From assembly GCF_963924675.1 (NCBI RefSeq), contig NC_089227.1:47114080-47178079 (forward strand): a stretch of 64,000 bases of DNA, written 5' to 3'. Below the pieces are notes generated by a model, which worked only from the letters and a program-made list of their open reading frames with translations, did not search any database and had not been told where the DNA came from. A program made the position numbers and the translations under genes. Positions 25,945-39,044 of this stretch are shown here, piece after piece; positions within the stretch are counted from its first letter, which is position 1; every line of letters starts with the position of its first letter. The stretch is from Phocoena phocoena (Eukaryota > Chordata > Mammalia > Artiodactyla > Phocoenidae).

Positions 25945-27575
25945 TTCTCAAACGTTTGGTCTCAGCATCCCTTGGGACTCTTAAAAATTATTAGTGAGGG
26001 CTTCCCTGGTGGCGCAGTGGTTGAGAGTCCGCCTGCCGATGCAGGGGACGCGGGTTCGTGCCCCGGTCCGGGAGGATCCCACATGCCGCGGAGCGGCTGG
26101 GCCCATGAGCCATGGCCACTGAGCCATGGCCGCTGAGCCTGCGCGTCCGGAGCCTGTGCTCCGCAACGGGAGAGGCCACAGCAGTGAGAGGCCCGCGTAC
26201 CACAAAAAAAAAAAAAAAAAAAAAAATTATTAGTGACCTCAAAGAGCTTTTGTTTATGTGGGTTACATCTATTAACATCAGCCACGTTAAAAATTAAAAC
26301 TGATAAAACTTTAAATACCTAATAATTCTATAATAACAACACTAACCTTTTACTTAACATAAAACTTTTATGAAAAAATAGGCACACTTTCCAAGACCAA
26401 AAAAAAATCATAAGAGGGTATTTCTTTTATATTTTCACTTCTCTTTTTAATATCTAGCTTAAAAGAAGTCAACTGGATTCTTACAGGTGTTTGTGCATTC
26501 AATCTGCTGTGATGTGCTATTTTAGTTGGAAAGAAAATCTGGTCTCACATGAATGTGTATTCTGAAAAACAATGAGTATCTGAATAGCCTCTCAAAGTAA
26601 CTGTGGATATTCTTTGATATTACACCAAAAATCAACAAATGGCAGTTTCCAAAAGTTCAGCTGCAATCTGAACATGAAACCACACCAGTCAATGAACTTT
26701 TTTGTACTCTGTTACATTAAAATCCATTGGTCTGTTTTAAACTTTGAATGAATCTTTTATTCATGTACGATTTTATAACATTATGCATTGGTTATTTAGA
26801 AAATTATGCAGACTTCTCAAATATTGACACATTCCATTGTACAACATCCAAAAATCACATTTGGTACTATCATTACCAAACTCTTCAGAAGGGTCTTTAG
26901 GTATGGTAAAGCTGTACAGCTCATGGTGGCAGATGTAAGTTTCCCAAAACTCTAATTTTTGCTTGAAGCTCAAATTTTATCATTAGCAACAAATATTGTC
27001 AATTGTGTTCTTGAAGTGGCAAGCTCACATCGTTGATTTTTGAGAAAATTTCTGCCAAATAACCAAGCCTAAATAACCATGGTTTGTCTATGAATTGTAG
27101 TTTCAAGTAAAAAATAGTGTTTCTTGAAAAAAGGCAGCTAATTTAGCTCACAACTCAAACACTGCATAATTGCTTTTCCTTAGACAAACACTGGACTTTG
27201 GTAAGCAGCAGAAGTGCCTTATATGCCCCCATTTGTCACACAGAAAAGACGTGTGCTCAAGGTTAGAGATTTAATGTAACTAGTATTTTTTTCCGCTTCA
27301 TGAAGGATACTCTTCAGTGAAACTATTTGTCTTTTTAGCTGCAAGTGTGTGGCAGTGAGGTGCAACACCACTACTAGGAGTTTGGTGCCCTGTCTCAATT
27401 CATGCTAAAGTACTAGCAGTTTGACCTACCATCACTTTCACACAGTCCTTGCAAATGTCAATACAGTGGAAAAGACAAAAAACATTTTAGCATTATTATG
27501 ACAATAATTTTGACCTTTACAGACCCCTGAACACATCTTGGGATTCACAGGGATCCTCAAACCACACTTTGTCTT
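25945..27575. mobile_element. hAT-like DNA transposon relic, interrupted by a SINE
   Basis: The left end (tctcaaacgtttggtctcag, then catccct) and the reverse complement of the right end (acaaagtgtggtttgagg, then atccct) match at about 17 of 24 positions, as imperfect terminal inverted repeats. The left-end wording (ctcaaagagcttttgttta, tgtgggttacatctatt) is a familiar mammal-wide repeat. No transposase frame is readable. A CHR-2 SINE split it later at 25,998-26,221. The 8-base target duplication expected of hAT elements could not be assigned. Confidence 0.55.
25998..26221 (+). mobile_element. CHR-2-type SINE with internal tandem duplication
   Basis: Complete CHR-2 with a 14-base tandem duplication (gagccatggccact at 26,107-26,120, gagccatggccgct at 26,121-26,134). 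Perfect 15-base duplication AAAAATTATTAGTGA at 25,983-25,997 and 26,222-26,236. Inserted into the older hAT-like repeat. Confidence 0.95.
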
Positions 27576-27992
27576 AATCTACTTCTGATAAGATGGAGTT
27601 GATTCTAAAGTCTATAGAGACATTTACTTAACAAAATTTTGCTAAGAGTTTATATTGGCAACCTAAACAGAGGGGGTTAGAGCTCTTTCTTTTGCAGAAA
27701 AGAAAAAGTAAAAGATAACAGGAATAAAATCACTGAGCATAGAAAATTCAGATTAGAGTCAAGAAACTACAATGATTTAGAAATATATTTATAATGATTT
27801 AAAAATACCAGGAAGATCTAAGACGTCTGGATACATCATTAGAAAGACTGGATTTAGGGAGATGAGGCCTTGAAGAAAAGGTTCCATAGAACTTTGTGTG
27901 AAGGATTTCTTATTCCTCACTTGCCTACACCAGGTAATTGGTAAGGAAGACAAACTAAGAAGCCTTCTCTCACTCCCCATTCTCCTCCCCCC

Positions 27993-27996
<4 letters not shown>

Positions 27997-28032
<36 letters not shown>
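27997..28032. repeat. (CA)18 microsatellite
   Basis: Eighteen uninterrupted CA units. Confidence 0.97.
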
Positions 28033-28034
<2 letters not shown>

Positions 28035-30429
28035 TAATGGGTCTTCTTCGCCTTGCGAAGTAAGTGGACTATGATGGTTGTTAATAAAGTGAAGGCTTCT
28101 CTGTTATATGAAAAGTTTTTATTCTTTTAATTTTGCTGCTTTTACAATTACAATTACACATGTTTGTTTCAAGATAAGAAACTTTAAAGATTTCATAATC
28201 CAGTACCAGTATTTTACCCATAAACAGGGAAACTGAGCTGCATTTATCTAAAGTGTACAACTATTAAGTGGTCAAGTCAGAAATGGAAACACCAAAACCC
28301 TTTATTTCTTGAATATTTTTCATTAAACAATGCTTCCTTTTCAGGGTTTACTTATTCAAGATTTCACTCCCTTTAGTCACAAGAAAGCTCTTCTTAAACA
28401 AAAGGCACTTAACGGCGGATCCTGATCAGTCTACTTTCAATCACTCTCTATCACCACCTGGTGGCAGCAAATGTAAATTGCATGGGAGAGCTGACAGGAG
28501 AAAAGACTTTGCCTCTGAAATTCCCAGCCACACCTCTAAGCCAATACTGGATAGTCCCAAGCACCACAAGAGTTTCATCTACATAGGAAGGATCTATTTA
28601 TGTTAACAGAGAACAGGTTTGGAGGGGAAAAAATCTTCGTATATACATATAGTTAAATATTGATGTTGAGTTTTCGAGGCTCCTTTTAATTTTATTCATA
28701 TTGGGTTGGTTCTTGACTAGGAAATCAGGCAATATTTGCACAGTAAGCTGTTAGTATCTCTCTTCTTGGGTTTGTGAGCTATATTTAAGATTGTGTTTGC
28801 ATCGTGTCTCTAGCCCTACTTTCATCACTTCAAGATTCTAAGCTACCCAAATTGTACTGCCTCAGCTGTAACCTGAGGACGGGCAACTGCAGCGCACTGA
28901 ACAGGAGGGCCTCTCCAGCACTCAGCACAGAGGCCCATTATGCTAGAGAAAAATCAATCCATAGGGTATCTGCCGTCTCATCTAGTTAACAGAATAGAGA
29001 CGAGAGCTCTTAAATTTTAAAGGACTCAAAACCCATTGTCAGCTTTGCCAAAAGCTCTGGAAAATTTTGAGTCATTTCTGACCCCTACAGTGCATTCCAT
29101 CCATTTCAAGACTCAACGTGCTTCTCTTTGGAAAAGGAATTGTTCCTCAATTAAGAGATTCATTCATTCATTTCTTAGAGCATCTTCCCTTGGGAAACAC
29201 TCAGATGATTTATCAAGAGTCCTTAGGAAATGAGCATTTCAAGGACCATCCTTGAAAGAATATAAAACTAAAGATGGAACAGTTAGGATACTGGAAGAGC
29301 AATATTTTGGCATTGGGTCCCAAAGAATCAGGGCAGAAAAGGGACTGGAAAATAGAATCAGAAGAAAGGAGATGGGAGCCTTCTGGACAATATCACAAGG
29401 AAAACTAGAGTGAAGAAAGAAGTGAGGCCTTACACAAAGGATCCTGTAAAACACCTAACCTCAGGTTAAAATAGATGGGAAAGATGTATCATCTGCCTAG
29501 GCCAGGTACCAGTAAAGAAGCCAAACAAAGAAGGCTACCACCACTACTACGCTTTATATGAGGTTATGTATCTGTGCTCCTCGGGGTTCGAAAGCACTTC
29601 AAAGCAAACAAAAACGAACACTCTCAGGGAGCACGTGCAAAGTGGCAGCTTCTCCACAGACCTGATGTGAGCTTCCTTCGGCACCTGCACAGTGGCTCCT
29701 CAGCCTGCAACTGAGCTCACAGTAGACTTCCAATAAACACTTGCAGCTAGCTGTATAAATGGGTTAAAGATGGCCCCTGTGTACTGGCCCCTATGTTGTT
29801 TACTTCTTATCAGGCTAGGACCACTAGATTTGAGCACCCACCAGCATTAATCACAAATTCTTACACGTCCAATCGCTTTAAATATAGCTCAAACAAGCAC
29901 ATTTTTAGCCACTTAGAGATCTTCTGCTTTGCATACCCTGCAAAGTTGCACCCACTATCTGCCAGTCATAGACAGGACAATGCTGTGGCTATCAGAGACC
30001 TTTAGCAGCCCTTCGGCGCTCTCTGATCCACAGGCTCCCCCGCTTGCTCCAAGCAGCACCACCAAAACACATGGCCTCCCTCTGATTCCCTCTTCCCTTT
30101 GTGGGTGGTGGCCCCATGCTGCTGTCCCTGGAGGGTGTCCCTCTATCAGGGACAATCCCCTCTCATGCAGTCCCATCCAAGTGCTGCCCATGTTGTGCCA
30201 CAATGCCACCTCGTGATCCTGTTTTTCCCTCGATCAGCCCTGAAATCCTTGAACTCACCATACCCCACCCCCAGCCAATTTTCACCAGTCCTCCCAATTT
30301 TACACCTAGTATTTCCAAGCCTGCCCTCACCTATCCATGCCAATCCACACAGCCCAATGCCAGGCTTCACATCACTCATCTGACAACTGCAACCCTGTCT
30401 CCGTGCAAACCTTGCTCCCCATGACCCTC

Positions 30430-30990
30430 CCCACCCTCCACTGGGAGTCAGAATGAGCTTTCTGTCATTCAAATCTGATGAGTACACTCCCTTGCCTAAA
30501 ACATGTCCATGACTCCCTTTTAGTTGCAAAATGTGTCCCAGCTCCCCATCACGGCCCTTAAGATGCTCTTATTGCCCACCTCTCGATCCACAGAGGCCTC
30601 CTCTCCCTATTTCACATTCTACTGGCAGGTACCAAGCTGCTTCCTTCCTTTGTACCTTTGCAAATTCCAGCAATGCTCTTCTCACCATTCATTACGCGAT
30701 GATGCCTATTCATCTTTCTCTCGTGGCTCAATCACATCCCCTCTAGAAAGACCTCCTACGGTCTCAAGACTGGGCCGAGCACTCTCCCTGGCGGCCCTAG
30801 AGCACCTGAGGCTGGCCTGCTGAGACATGAACCACATGTTCCACCTAGGCATGCCTCTGTTCTGTTCGTACGATGCTCTCCTCCTGTTACACCAACAGCT
30901 CCTCTAAAGGAGGGGCCACATCTAATTTATCTCTGTACTTCTAGTGCCCAGCAGTAAGTGCTCAAGAATATTCCTTGAACTGCTAAATTA
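30430..30990 (+). repeat. L2 LINE fragment
   Basis: Diverged L2: tccatgactcccttttagtt, ccagctccccatcacggccc, tacctttgcaaattccagca, and the 3' end ggggccacatctaatttatc. The overlapping open frames near 30.0-30.8 kb are chance frames in this CT-rich old repeat. Confidence 0.65.
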
Positions 30991-31707
30991 CCATTAGACA
31001 GAAGTGTGAAATTTTCCACAATTTCACTATTGGGATTTTTCTAATCATCAGTACGATGGGTGAGTGCACTAAGGTTTTCAATGATCCAACTCAGAAAAGT
31101 TCTTCCTTATTCTGCAACAAATCTTTATTTCCATGGGCGTGGGGGTGGGAATTGATTTTTTTCATCCATTAGGACACGTGCATCAAACCCACAATCCTAG
31201 CATTGCCTCATCTATTGTACCATCTTTTCCTAAATCAGTACATCATATACCCATTGATATAATGTTCTCCTGCCTGGCTTACATTTTTAATCTCTGTTTT
31301 TTGACTCTAAAAGGATTATTTAGCAAAATCCATTCAATTTATAATTGACACCCTCCATTATCTCAGCCAAAAACTCAGCAATCTAGAAGCCCAAAATGCC
31401 TCGAGGATAAATCATCATGCTGATAGTTGGGCTTTCTCCTTAAAAGTGATGTAAAAATATCAGTGCTTTAGAACAGAGCCATCCATTGCACTTGAAGCTG
31501 TTTTCTCTGAGTTGCCAAGATGATAAATGAACGTGTCTAAAAATAAACGACTCCCGGGTAACCTGTGGGGCTGATCTTTCGAATAACTGATAACAAGCAA
31601 ATCTTCAGACATGACTAACTTTAGCTTTGACTCCGAGTCCTTGCCTACCATCCCTATAAAGGGGCCAGATGTTCTGCACAGCAAAGTTAAATCAAGACAG
31701 CCCTGGC

Positions 31708-32941
31708 TGCAGAAGACCTAAATAGACAGTTCTCCGAAGAGATATACAGATTTCCAACAAACACATGAAAGAATGCTCAACACCACTAATCATTAGAGAA
31801 ATGCAAATCAAAACTACAATGAGGTATCACCTCACACCAGTTAGAATGGGCATCATCAAAAAATCTACAAAACCACCCTCAAATGCTGGAGAGGGTGTGG
31901 AGAAAAGGGAACACTCTTGCACTGTTGGTGGGAATGTAAATTGATACAGCCACTATGGAGAACAGTATGGAGGTTCCTTAAAAAACTACAAATAGAACTA
32001 CCATATGACCCACCAATCCCACTACTGGGCATATACCCTGAGAAAACCATAATTCAAAAAGAGTCATGTACCACAATGTTCATTGCAGCTCTATTTACAA
32101 TAGCCAGGACATGGAAGCAACCTAAGTGTCCATTGACAGATGAATGGATAAAGAAGATGTGGCACATATATACAATGGAATATTACTCAGCCATAAAAAG
32201 AAACAAAATTGAGTTATTTGTAGTGAGGTGGATGGACCTAGAATCTGTCATACAGAGAGTGAAGTAAGTCAGAAAGAGAAAAACAAATACCGTATGCTAA
32301 CACATATATATGGAATCTAAAAAAAAAAAAAATGGTTCTGATGAACCTAGGGACAGGACAGGAATAAAGATGCAGACGTAGAGAATGGACTTGAGGACAC
32401 GGGGAGAGGGACGGGTAAGCTGGGACGAAGTGAGAGAGTGGCATGGACTTATATACACTGCCAAATGTAACATAGTTAGCTAGTGGGAAGCAGCCGCATA
32501 GCACAGGGAGATCAGCTCGGTGCTTTGTGACCACCTAGAGGGGTGGGAGAGGGAGGGTGGGAGGGAGATGCAAGAGGGAGGAGATATGAGGATATATGTA
32601 TATGTACAGTCGATTCACTTTGTTATAAAGCAGAAACTAACACACCATTGTAAAGCAATTATACTCCACTAAAGATGTTTTAAAAATGTTATATAAATAG
32701 AAAAAAAACCCATTAGTCTATATGTAAAGGTCACTACTTTAGGTATCACTTGTCCTACATACTAAAAGGTCACTGTGAATTTCATCACCACGCATGTTGT
32801 TGTCTCTAAAGATTGTGCACTCATATCTTTACCTGTTAAAATGAAATGACATCTATTTGTTTCAGATACATATATTATCATTTTTCAAATATTCATGGAT
32901 GTAGTAAATTCATAAAATTCATATTTGTTTTAAAAAAAAAA
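31708..32941 (+). mobile_element. L1 LINE, 5'-truncated, with 3'-transduced sequence
   Basis: L1 sequence (31,708 to about 32,682) begins in late ORF2. A frame at 31,917-32,267 reads the ORF2p C-terminal Cys-containing segment ([16 protein letters not shown]) through MEYYSAIKRNK, but upstream it is out of frame, so the copy is dead. The 3' UTR ends at attatactccactaaagatg. About 250 non-L1 bases (about 32,683-32,930) follow, then poly(A). A perfect 14-base duplication AAGACAGCCCTGGC at 31,694-31,707 and 32,942-32,955 encloses both parts, so the extra sequence came in with the L1. Confidence 0.9.
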
Positions 32942-33446
32942 AAGACAGCCCTGGCCAATAGGGCTGCCTATTGAGGGTACTCTATCCTGATAGAGGATAC
33001 AGGCAAATTCAAGCTGCCCAGAGGTTCTTGCAACTCACAAATGAGAACGAATTTAAACTATCACACTAAAGGAAATAAAATAAAGACACATTGATAAAAA
33101 TAAGGGAAGGAAAATTTTAATGCTTAAATAATAAAGCCAAAATAGATTTTTCTCAATATATATGTTCACAAAGTCAATTTGTTTTTAATCTTCTAAAAAT
33201 ATAAGTTATTAAGATATCTCTACATTTTCAACCACTTCATTCAATACCCTCCCAAATTAACTACAAAATACAAATTTGTAATTAAGCCTACCTAATTTTA
33301 AGGACGACTGATCTTGGTTGAAGTTATGATGAGTGGAGAAACTCACATAGAGAGGGACCTGCTAAGTAACACTCTACCCTCCCACCAAAGCAAACAACTT
33401 GACACGTGAAAAGCCAAGATTCAAAGCAAAGTCTCCAGTGGCTCTT

Positions 33447-33632
33447 TTTTTTTTTTTTTAAACATCTTTATTGGGGTATAATTGCTTTACAATGGTGTGT
33501 TAGTTTCTGCTTTATAACAAAGTGAATCAGCTATACATATACATATGTTCCCATATGTCTTCCCTCTTGCGTCTCCCTCCTTCCCACTCTCCCTATCCCA
33601 CCCCTCCAGGCTGTCACAAAGCACCGAGCTAA
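33447..33632 (-). mobile_element. L1 LINE 3' end, severely 5'-truncated
   Basis: Minus-strand copy: T run at 33,447 onward, then the reversed L1 3' UTR (catctttattggggtataat, tgctttacaatggtgtgtta). Perfect 13-base duplication TCCAGTGGCTCTT at 33,434-33,446 and 33,633-33,645. Same subfamily as the 31.7 kb insertion. Confidence 0.93.
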
Positions 33633-34121
33633 TCCAGTGGCTCTTAACTACTGCATATGCCCACGTCTTTATGTTTTTCTCATCTTCCGTCACCCCACGC
33701 TATTATTGGCTTTAACATCTGTACTGGTTTATTCTATTTCCCTTGTATTCTTTCTCTGCCGTTGTCACCCACTTTATGTCAGCAGTTTCCCTTCTCATGT
33801 TTGTTCTACAGGTGATACAGAATAAGACAGCTGAGAAAAACAAAGGACTACTAAAGATCTTATAAGTCAACATAGTCTGTAGCACTACTGTGCTCACAAG
33901 AAGGCAATAAGAAGGCTCCATAGAGTTGGTGACTTAACAAACCATCCCAGAGGAAAACCAGACCTGCAGACAGCAGAAGGTGAGGGGTGCATCCCAGGCA
34001 GAGGGAAGCATGGACAAAAGCAGGGAGATAGGAAAGAGAATGGCCAGTCTGTGGGACAAGTAACTGGATATAAATGGGACACTCAGCGCAAAAGAAGATG
34101 GAGGAAGATGAGGATGGATGT

Positions 34122-34148
34122 GGATCTCATCTCTCAGAGATGAGATCC
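34122..34148. other. 27-bp near-perfect palindrome
   Basis: GGATCTCATCTCT, a single C, then AGAGATGAGATCC: 13-base arms that are exact reverse complements. Confidence 0.95.
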
Positions 34149-35828
34149 CAAAGGCTGAGTGACCAACTGTCCCAGTCTGCACAGAGATAAAGGAGTTCCC
34201 TGGATGCAGGACTTTCAGCACTTCAACCAGGAAAGCCCCAGGCAAACCTGGACAAGCTGGTCACCCTACAGCCAAAGACCCGCTATGCCATACTTTAAAG
34301 AGGTCTGAACTTCTCTGTAGGCAGCAAGGAATTACCAAGGATTCAACCAAGTACAAGACTAGATCATTTATCCCTGGCATGTAATACACACAGCCTTTTT
34401 AAACATGGGTTGCAACCCACTGATATGTTACAAAATCAAATTCATTAGTAGTCACAGGGAGCAGTGTTTGTGATTAACATATTAGAACTACTAGAATGCA
34501 CACTGCACATAGTAAGGACAACTATTGTTTCATGGAACTTGGTTTTGGACACACAAACATGCATTGTGACATATACATAGTATTTTTTTATTGTCAATTG
34601 GGGTTAAAAGAGATTGAAATATATTGGGCTACATCAATTGTAAAATCAATAAACTTTCAATTATAAACTTGTCTCTACCTTTGTCTTTTCTCAGCCAATA
34701 TTTTGCAATGGCATGACACCCACAAATCATGGTGATGTTTGCACAGTACGCTGAGGTGAACAGAGAAAGCTGTTCACTACCACAGGAGCCTGGCCTGGGC
34801 TCTGACTATGAGGGCCAAGAGGTTAATATCTGGGTGCACATGCAACCTGCAATCCATTTGCAGGGCACTGGAGAGGAAGCACTTCCACAGAAGGACCAAA
34901 GCAAGCTCAGTAATATTTGAGTCTACCAGAGGAAGAAAGTGAAAAAGATACCAAATAAATTCCTGCGTGCTTCAAGGCACAAACACATCAAGGTGGATGT
35001 ACTTAGAAAGATTAACCCGCTTTTCCAGCTACCCTAGTATGCCCATAAGAATGCAGAAAATCAATACCGTGGGGAATGCAGGATCAGGACCTATTTCCTG
35101 CAGGCCATGTCAGCACAAATGCTGACTGACCCTAGGATTTGGATGTCTGCCATTTGTCTCATCAGCACAACCTTTATATTCCTTTTAGAAAGCAAATACC
35201 CATCTGAAAAGCTTGGCTGCAGAGTCCCCGGCCTGGTCTCCACACAGCATTCTGCACATGAATGGATAACTCAGTGGAATGAGGCAGTATTCAGAACAGA
35301 TTTCTCAACTAGTCCTTAAAGGCTTAAACCCTTCTGATACTCATGTGCATTTTTTAAATTCAAGACTTCTTTTTTTTTTTAATTTAGCTAGAGTCAGTTT
35401 CAACCATCTGTCTCTTTGAGTGAAAATAGGAGTCAGGCTTGTATATATGAGCTGTTGAAGAAAACCAATTTTGGCAAAAAAAATTAAAGTGGAAGAAGAA
35501 TTATATCTCCATTTTCGAGACCATGCTAAGGAGTAACAAAATATCCAAAGTAAGGAGGAATTTACATGAACACATCTGTCTCCTTTTCTGCCTGTTAGGC
35601 TGCCCCCATTCCTGACCGCTCCTTGACTGAACTTCACTGCAAGTAGACCTCTGCCCCCCAGTCATCGCCTTGAGAAGTAGCAGAGTGGAGACATAAAAGG
35701 GATTTCCTGGATTTGAGTGACAACATTTAGGGGTGTGGGAGACGATAATGGTAGGTAGTCCCCAAGAATTTGGAAATAATGGGACTAGAGCATGATCACT
35801 TTCTGAAAGTTAAACTACACCTTATCTT

Positions 35829-36404
35829 TTTTTTTAACTTTTAATTTTATATTGGCGTATAGTTGATTAACAATGTTGTGATAGTTTCAGGCATACAGCA
35901 AAGTGATTCAGTTATACGTTTTCCCATTTAGGTTGTTACGTAATATTGAGCAGAGGGCTTCCCTGGTGGTGCAGTGGTTAAGAATCCGCCTGCCAATGCA
36001 GGGGACACGGGTTCGAGCCCTGGTCTGGGAAGATCCCACATGCCGCAGAGCAACTAAGCCCGTGCGCCACAAGTACTGAGCCTGCACTCTAGAGCCTGTG
36101 AGCCACAACTACTGAGCCCGCACGCCACAACTACTGAAGCCCACACACGGAGAGCCCATGCTCCGCAACAAGAGAAGCCACTGCAATGAGAAGCCCACGC
36201 ACACTGCAACAGAGAGTAGCCCCTGCTCGCTGCAACTAGAGAAAGCCTGTGCGTAGCAAAGAAGACCCAATGCAGCCAAAACTAATTTAAAAAATAAAAT
36301 TTTAAAAATATATATATATTGAGCAGAGTTCCCAGTGCTACACAGAAGGTCCTTGTTGGTTATTCATTTTAAATATAGCAGTGTGTACATGTCAATAAAC
36401 TAGT
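35829..36404 (-). mobile_element. L1 LINE 3' end, split by a CHR-1 SINE
   Basis: Minus-strand L1 3' UTR (attggcgtatagttgattaa, aggttgttacgtaatattg, then after the SINE ttcccagtgctacacagaag). Nine-base duplication CCTTATCTT at 35,820-35,828 and 36,405-36,413. The L1 predates the SINE within it. Confidence 0.87.
35955..36315 (+). mobile_element. CHR-1-type SINE nested in L1
   Basis: Full-length CHR-1 with head GGGCTTCCCTGGTGGTG, middle section repeating cacaactactgagcc, 3' section gcaactagagaaagcc and an AT-rich tail. Twelve-base duplication ATATTGAGCAGA at 35,943-35,954 and 36,316-36,327. Confidence 0.93.
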
Positions 36405-36689
36405 CCTTATCTTAAAAGACACGACATCTCCCAAGTCGAAACGTCACACAGTGCCAGAACATCAAAGCTAGGATTGACCAAAGATAATGCAAAACCACCA
36501 CATAAATTAGCAGTGAACAATTGTAAATCTGTTACAGTTAAAGGAGAATGAAGTCTTAAATGACAGGAAAAGGGGGTGTGAATTTATCAGGTTTTCTCTA
36601 GTGCATCCAGGGAAACAGATGCTCTGACCAGTCAGTTGACATCATCATTCCCGTGCATCTGTTAGGAGAGTCACCACGATGGCACCAGG

Positions 36690-37640
36690 CTGCTACACTG
36701 CAGCATCAGCTGTGACAACTGCTCCCCGTGCTCTGGCTCCATGTACATCCAACCTTCGGTCTTCCACACTCCAGTTAAAGGCAACTCCAGCCTTCCAGTT
36801 AACTCAGACCAAAAATCTTGGAGTCATCCCTGTTTTCCCTTTCTGTCAAATCCCACATGCAGTTCAGTAGCAAATTATTTGGGCTCTACTTTCCAAGCAT
36901 TTCCAGAATCTGTCTACCTTTTGCCACCTCCTCTGCCACCACCCTATCCCAGCCACCATCATCTCCCATCATATTATTGCAAAAGCCTCCTAAACGGTCT
37001 CTTTGCTTCTACCCTGGGCCTGTCCCCCCGCCGCTTTACAGTCTATTCTCAGCTGCAATGGTAATTCATTAAAACACAAGTCAAATTATGTCACTTCTCT
37101 GCATAAAGCTCTCCAACGGCTCCCATCTCAGAGTAGAAGCCCAAGTCCTGCCATGGCCTCCGTGGCCCTACCCAATCCAGCCCCATCAATTTTCTGATCT
37201 CATATCCAGGCACGCTTCCCTGCTGTTCTTCAAGCATATCAAGTACACGCCTGCCTCAAGGACTTTGCATCTACTATTCCTTCTGCCTGATGTACTTTTC
37301 TTCTCTAAAAATCCAAAAGATTTGCTTCTTCAAAACTTAGCTCAAATTTCATCTCATGGAGGTCTTACTTCGTCACTCTCTTTAAAAGGGCAAACCCCTC
37401 CCCCCACTGCACACGCATCTCCAAGTCTTTCCCATTGCCTTATTTTTTTCATTATGTGTTATTACCACCTAACATGTCCTATAACATATTTAAATATTTT
37501 TCATTGTTTTCCCCTTCTCCTAGCTCCAATGAAGGCAGAGATTTTGTCTGTATTGCTCACCAATGTGTTGCCAATACTAGAATAGTGACCAGTACAGAGT
37601 AGACAACAAACATCTGTTGGACGAATGAACAAATTTGGCT
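36690..37640 (+). repeat. L2 LINE fragment, about 0.95 kb
   Basis: Long diverged L2: ctccaacggctcccatctca, ccaagtcctgccatggcctc, aaggactttgcatctactat, and the 3' end gcagagattttgtctgtatt with gttggacgaatgaac. The open frame at 37,088-37,585 follows the old ORF2 frame only in part and is not a gene. Confidence 0.8.
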
Positions 37641-38759
37641 CCAAAAATTGCCTGAGTGAGCTCCTTCCTCGCCTCCCAGCCTTGTTCTCCATAAAAAGGG
37701 TCAAGGTTCCACTGACTCTGAGATTCTCCTATGTCTGCTCCCTGACCCTCCCTCTCAACCCTTTTGCTGTGATCTGGTGTCCTCAACGGCTGTATCATTG
37801 CCACACCTAGACCCTACCTCCCTTCCTGGTCCTTTTGAATGTATTACATAATTATACCATCTGCTTGATTTTTCAATGCCCATATTACCTCTGGACTTAG
37901 CCTTCAGGATAACCCTTAATGTCCGCAGGCTAGTACTGTCCCAACCATACCCAGCTTGGACCTCTGAGTCCAAGAGCCTAAGAACCCAAGTTCTCAGGAG
38001 ACTGCAGAATACTAACCTATAAGCAAGGACACAGCGATCCCATGGGAAGACGTTAGGTTTCTCCTGGCAAGTCAGTAAGTTGGCATTTATGTTTGTAGCC
38101 TAATACGTAACCTACACTTGCATTGGGTTGTGTGAATTCGTCACTAAGTTGCTGGAGAATTCTGGCTACATAAGAACAATCTAATATCTGTACCCTCAAA
38201 ACTAAGATTCAGACCTTAATCCTGCCTCTCCGTCTGTCTAGCTGATTGCTGGCTGGCCCTGATCACACCTCTGTCCCCACAGCTGCAACATGACAGGTGA
38301 CTACAGATAAGAATGTTGATGCCCGCGAGTGCTGCCTGCTCACGTTCTCAGCACGTGAGCACGCACCCACACATACGCACACACAGTCATCTGACCCCAA
38401 GTTCCTTCAGCAGATCAGAGCGTGCTTCTCCCCACCGCTGCAGTCCATGTTGCATAGTGACCATTTGCAGGAAAGAAGTAGGGGGCGGAGGGGAAGGAAG
38501 GGGGATGATTTACCTGATCCAAGGGGATGTGAGAATACCTTGGGTATCTGAGCAAGATCCCCAAACATTTGTAAAGGAGGGAGAAGCACACTAATCAACG
38601 AAATTTTCTAATTTGCTAATACGAGCCAGGAAACCCAAGTAGTTGGCTCCACGAAATGTATCCTTACGTTAATGCAACTTAATGGGTACTTACTGAGTCC
38701 CTATGAAGTGCAAAGTGCTGTTCTGCCTGCTGTGGGACTTACACAAATGATTAAGAGGA

Positions 38760-39044
38760 AAGTGACCAAAAGGTACAGACTCACAGTTATAAGATAAATA
38801 AGTACTAGACTACCGTTAACACTGCTATACAGGAAGGTTGTTAAGAGAGTAGATCCTAAGAGCTCTCATCACAAGGAGAAATTTTTTTTCTTTTCTTTTT
38901 ATTGCACCTGTGAGATGATGTATGTTAACTAAACGTATTATAATCATTTTACAATGTATGTAAATCGAACCATCATGCTGTACACCTTAAACTTATATAG
39001 TGATGGATGTCAATTATTTCTCAATAAAATTGGGGGAAAAAAAT
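38760..39044 (+). repeat. L1 LINE 3' end fragment
   Basis: Same 3' UTR as the copy at 1,265 (ttataagataaataagtac, gttaactaaacgtattataa, accatcatgctgtacacctt), ending at ataaaattgggggaa. Target duplication not identified. Confidence 0.8.

Noticed and set aside
25962..26297. Overlapping frames repeated at many places (also 3.1, 6.3, 12.4, 18.0, 52.1 and 56.7 kb)
   Set aside because: All are translations of CHR SINEs, hence the recurring similar peptides.
30099..30529. Several open frames of about 90-130 codons on both strands
   Set aside because: CT-rich, low-complexity proteins overlapping in several frames next to an L2 fragment; no gene signal.
34729..34920. 63-codon frame beginning MVMFAQYAEVNRES
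   Set aside because: Considered as a processed pseudogene, but no family match, no poly(A) and no flanking duplication.
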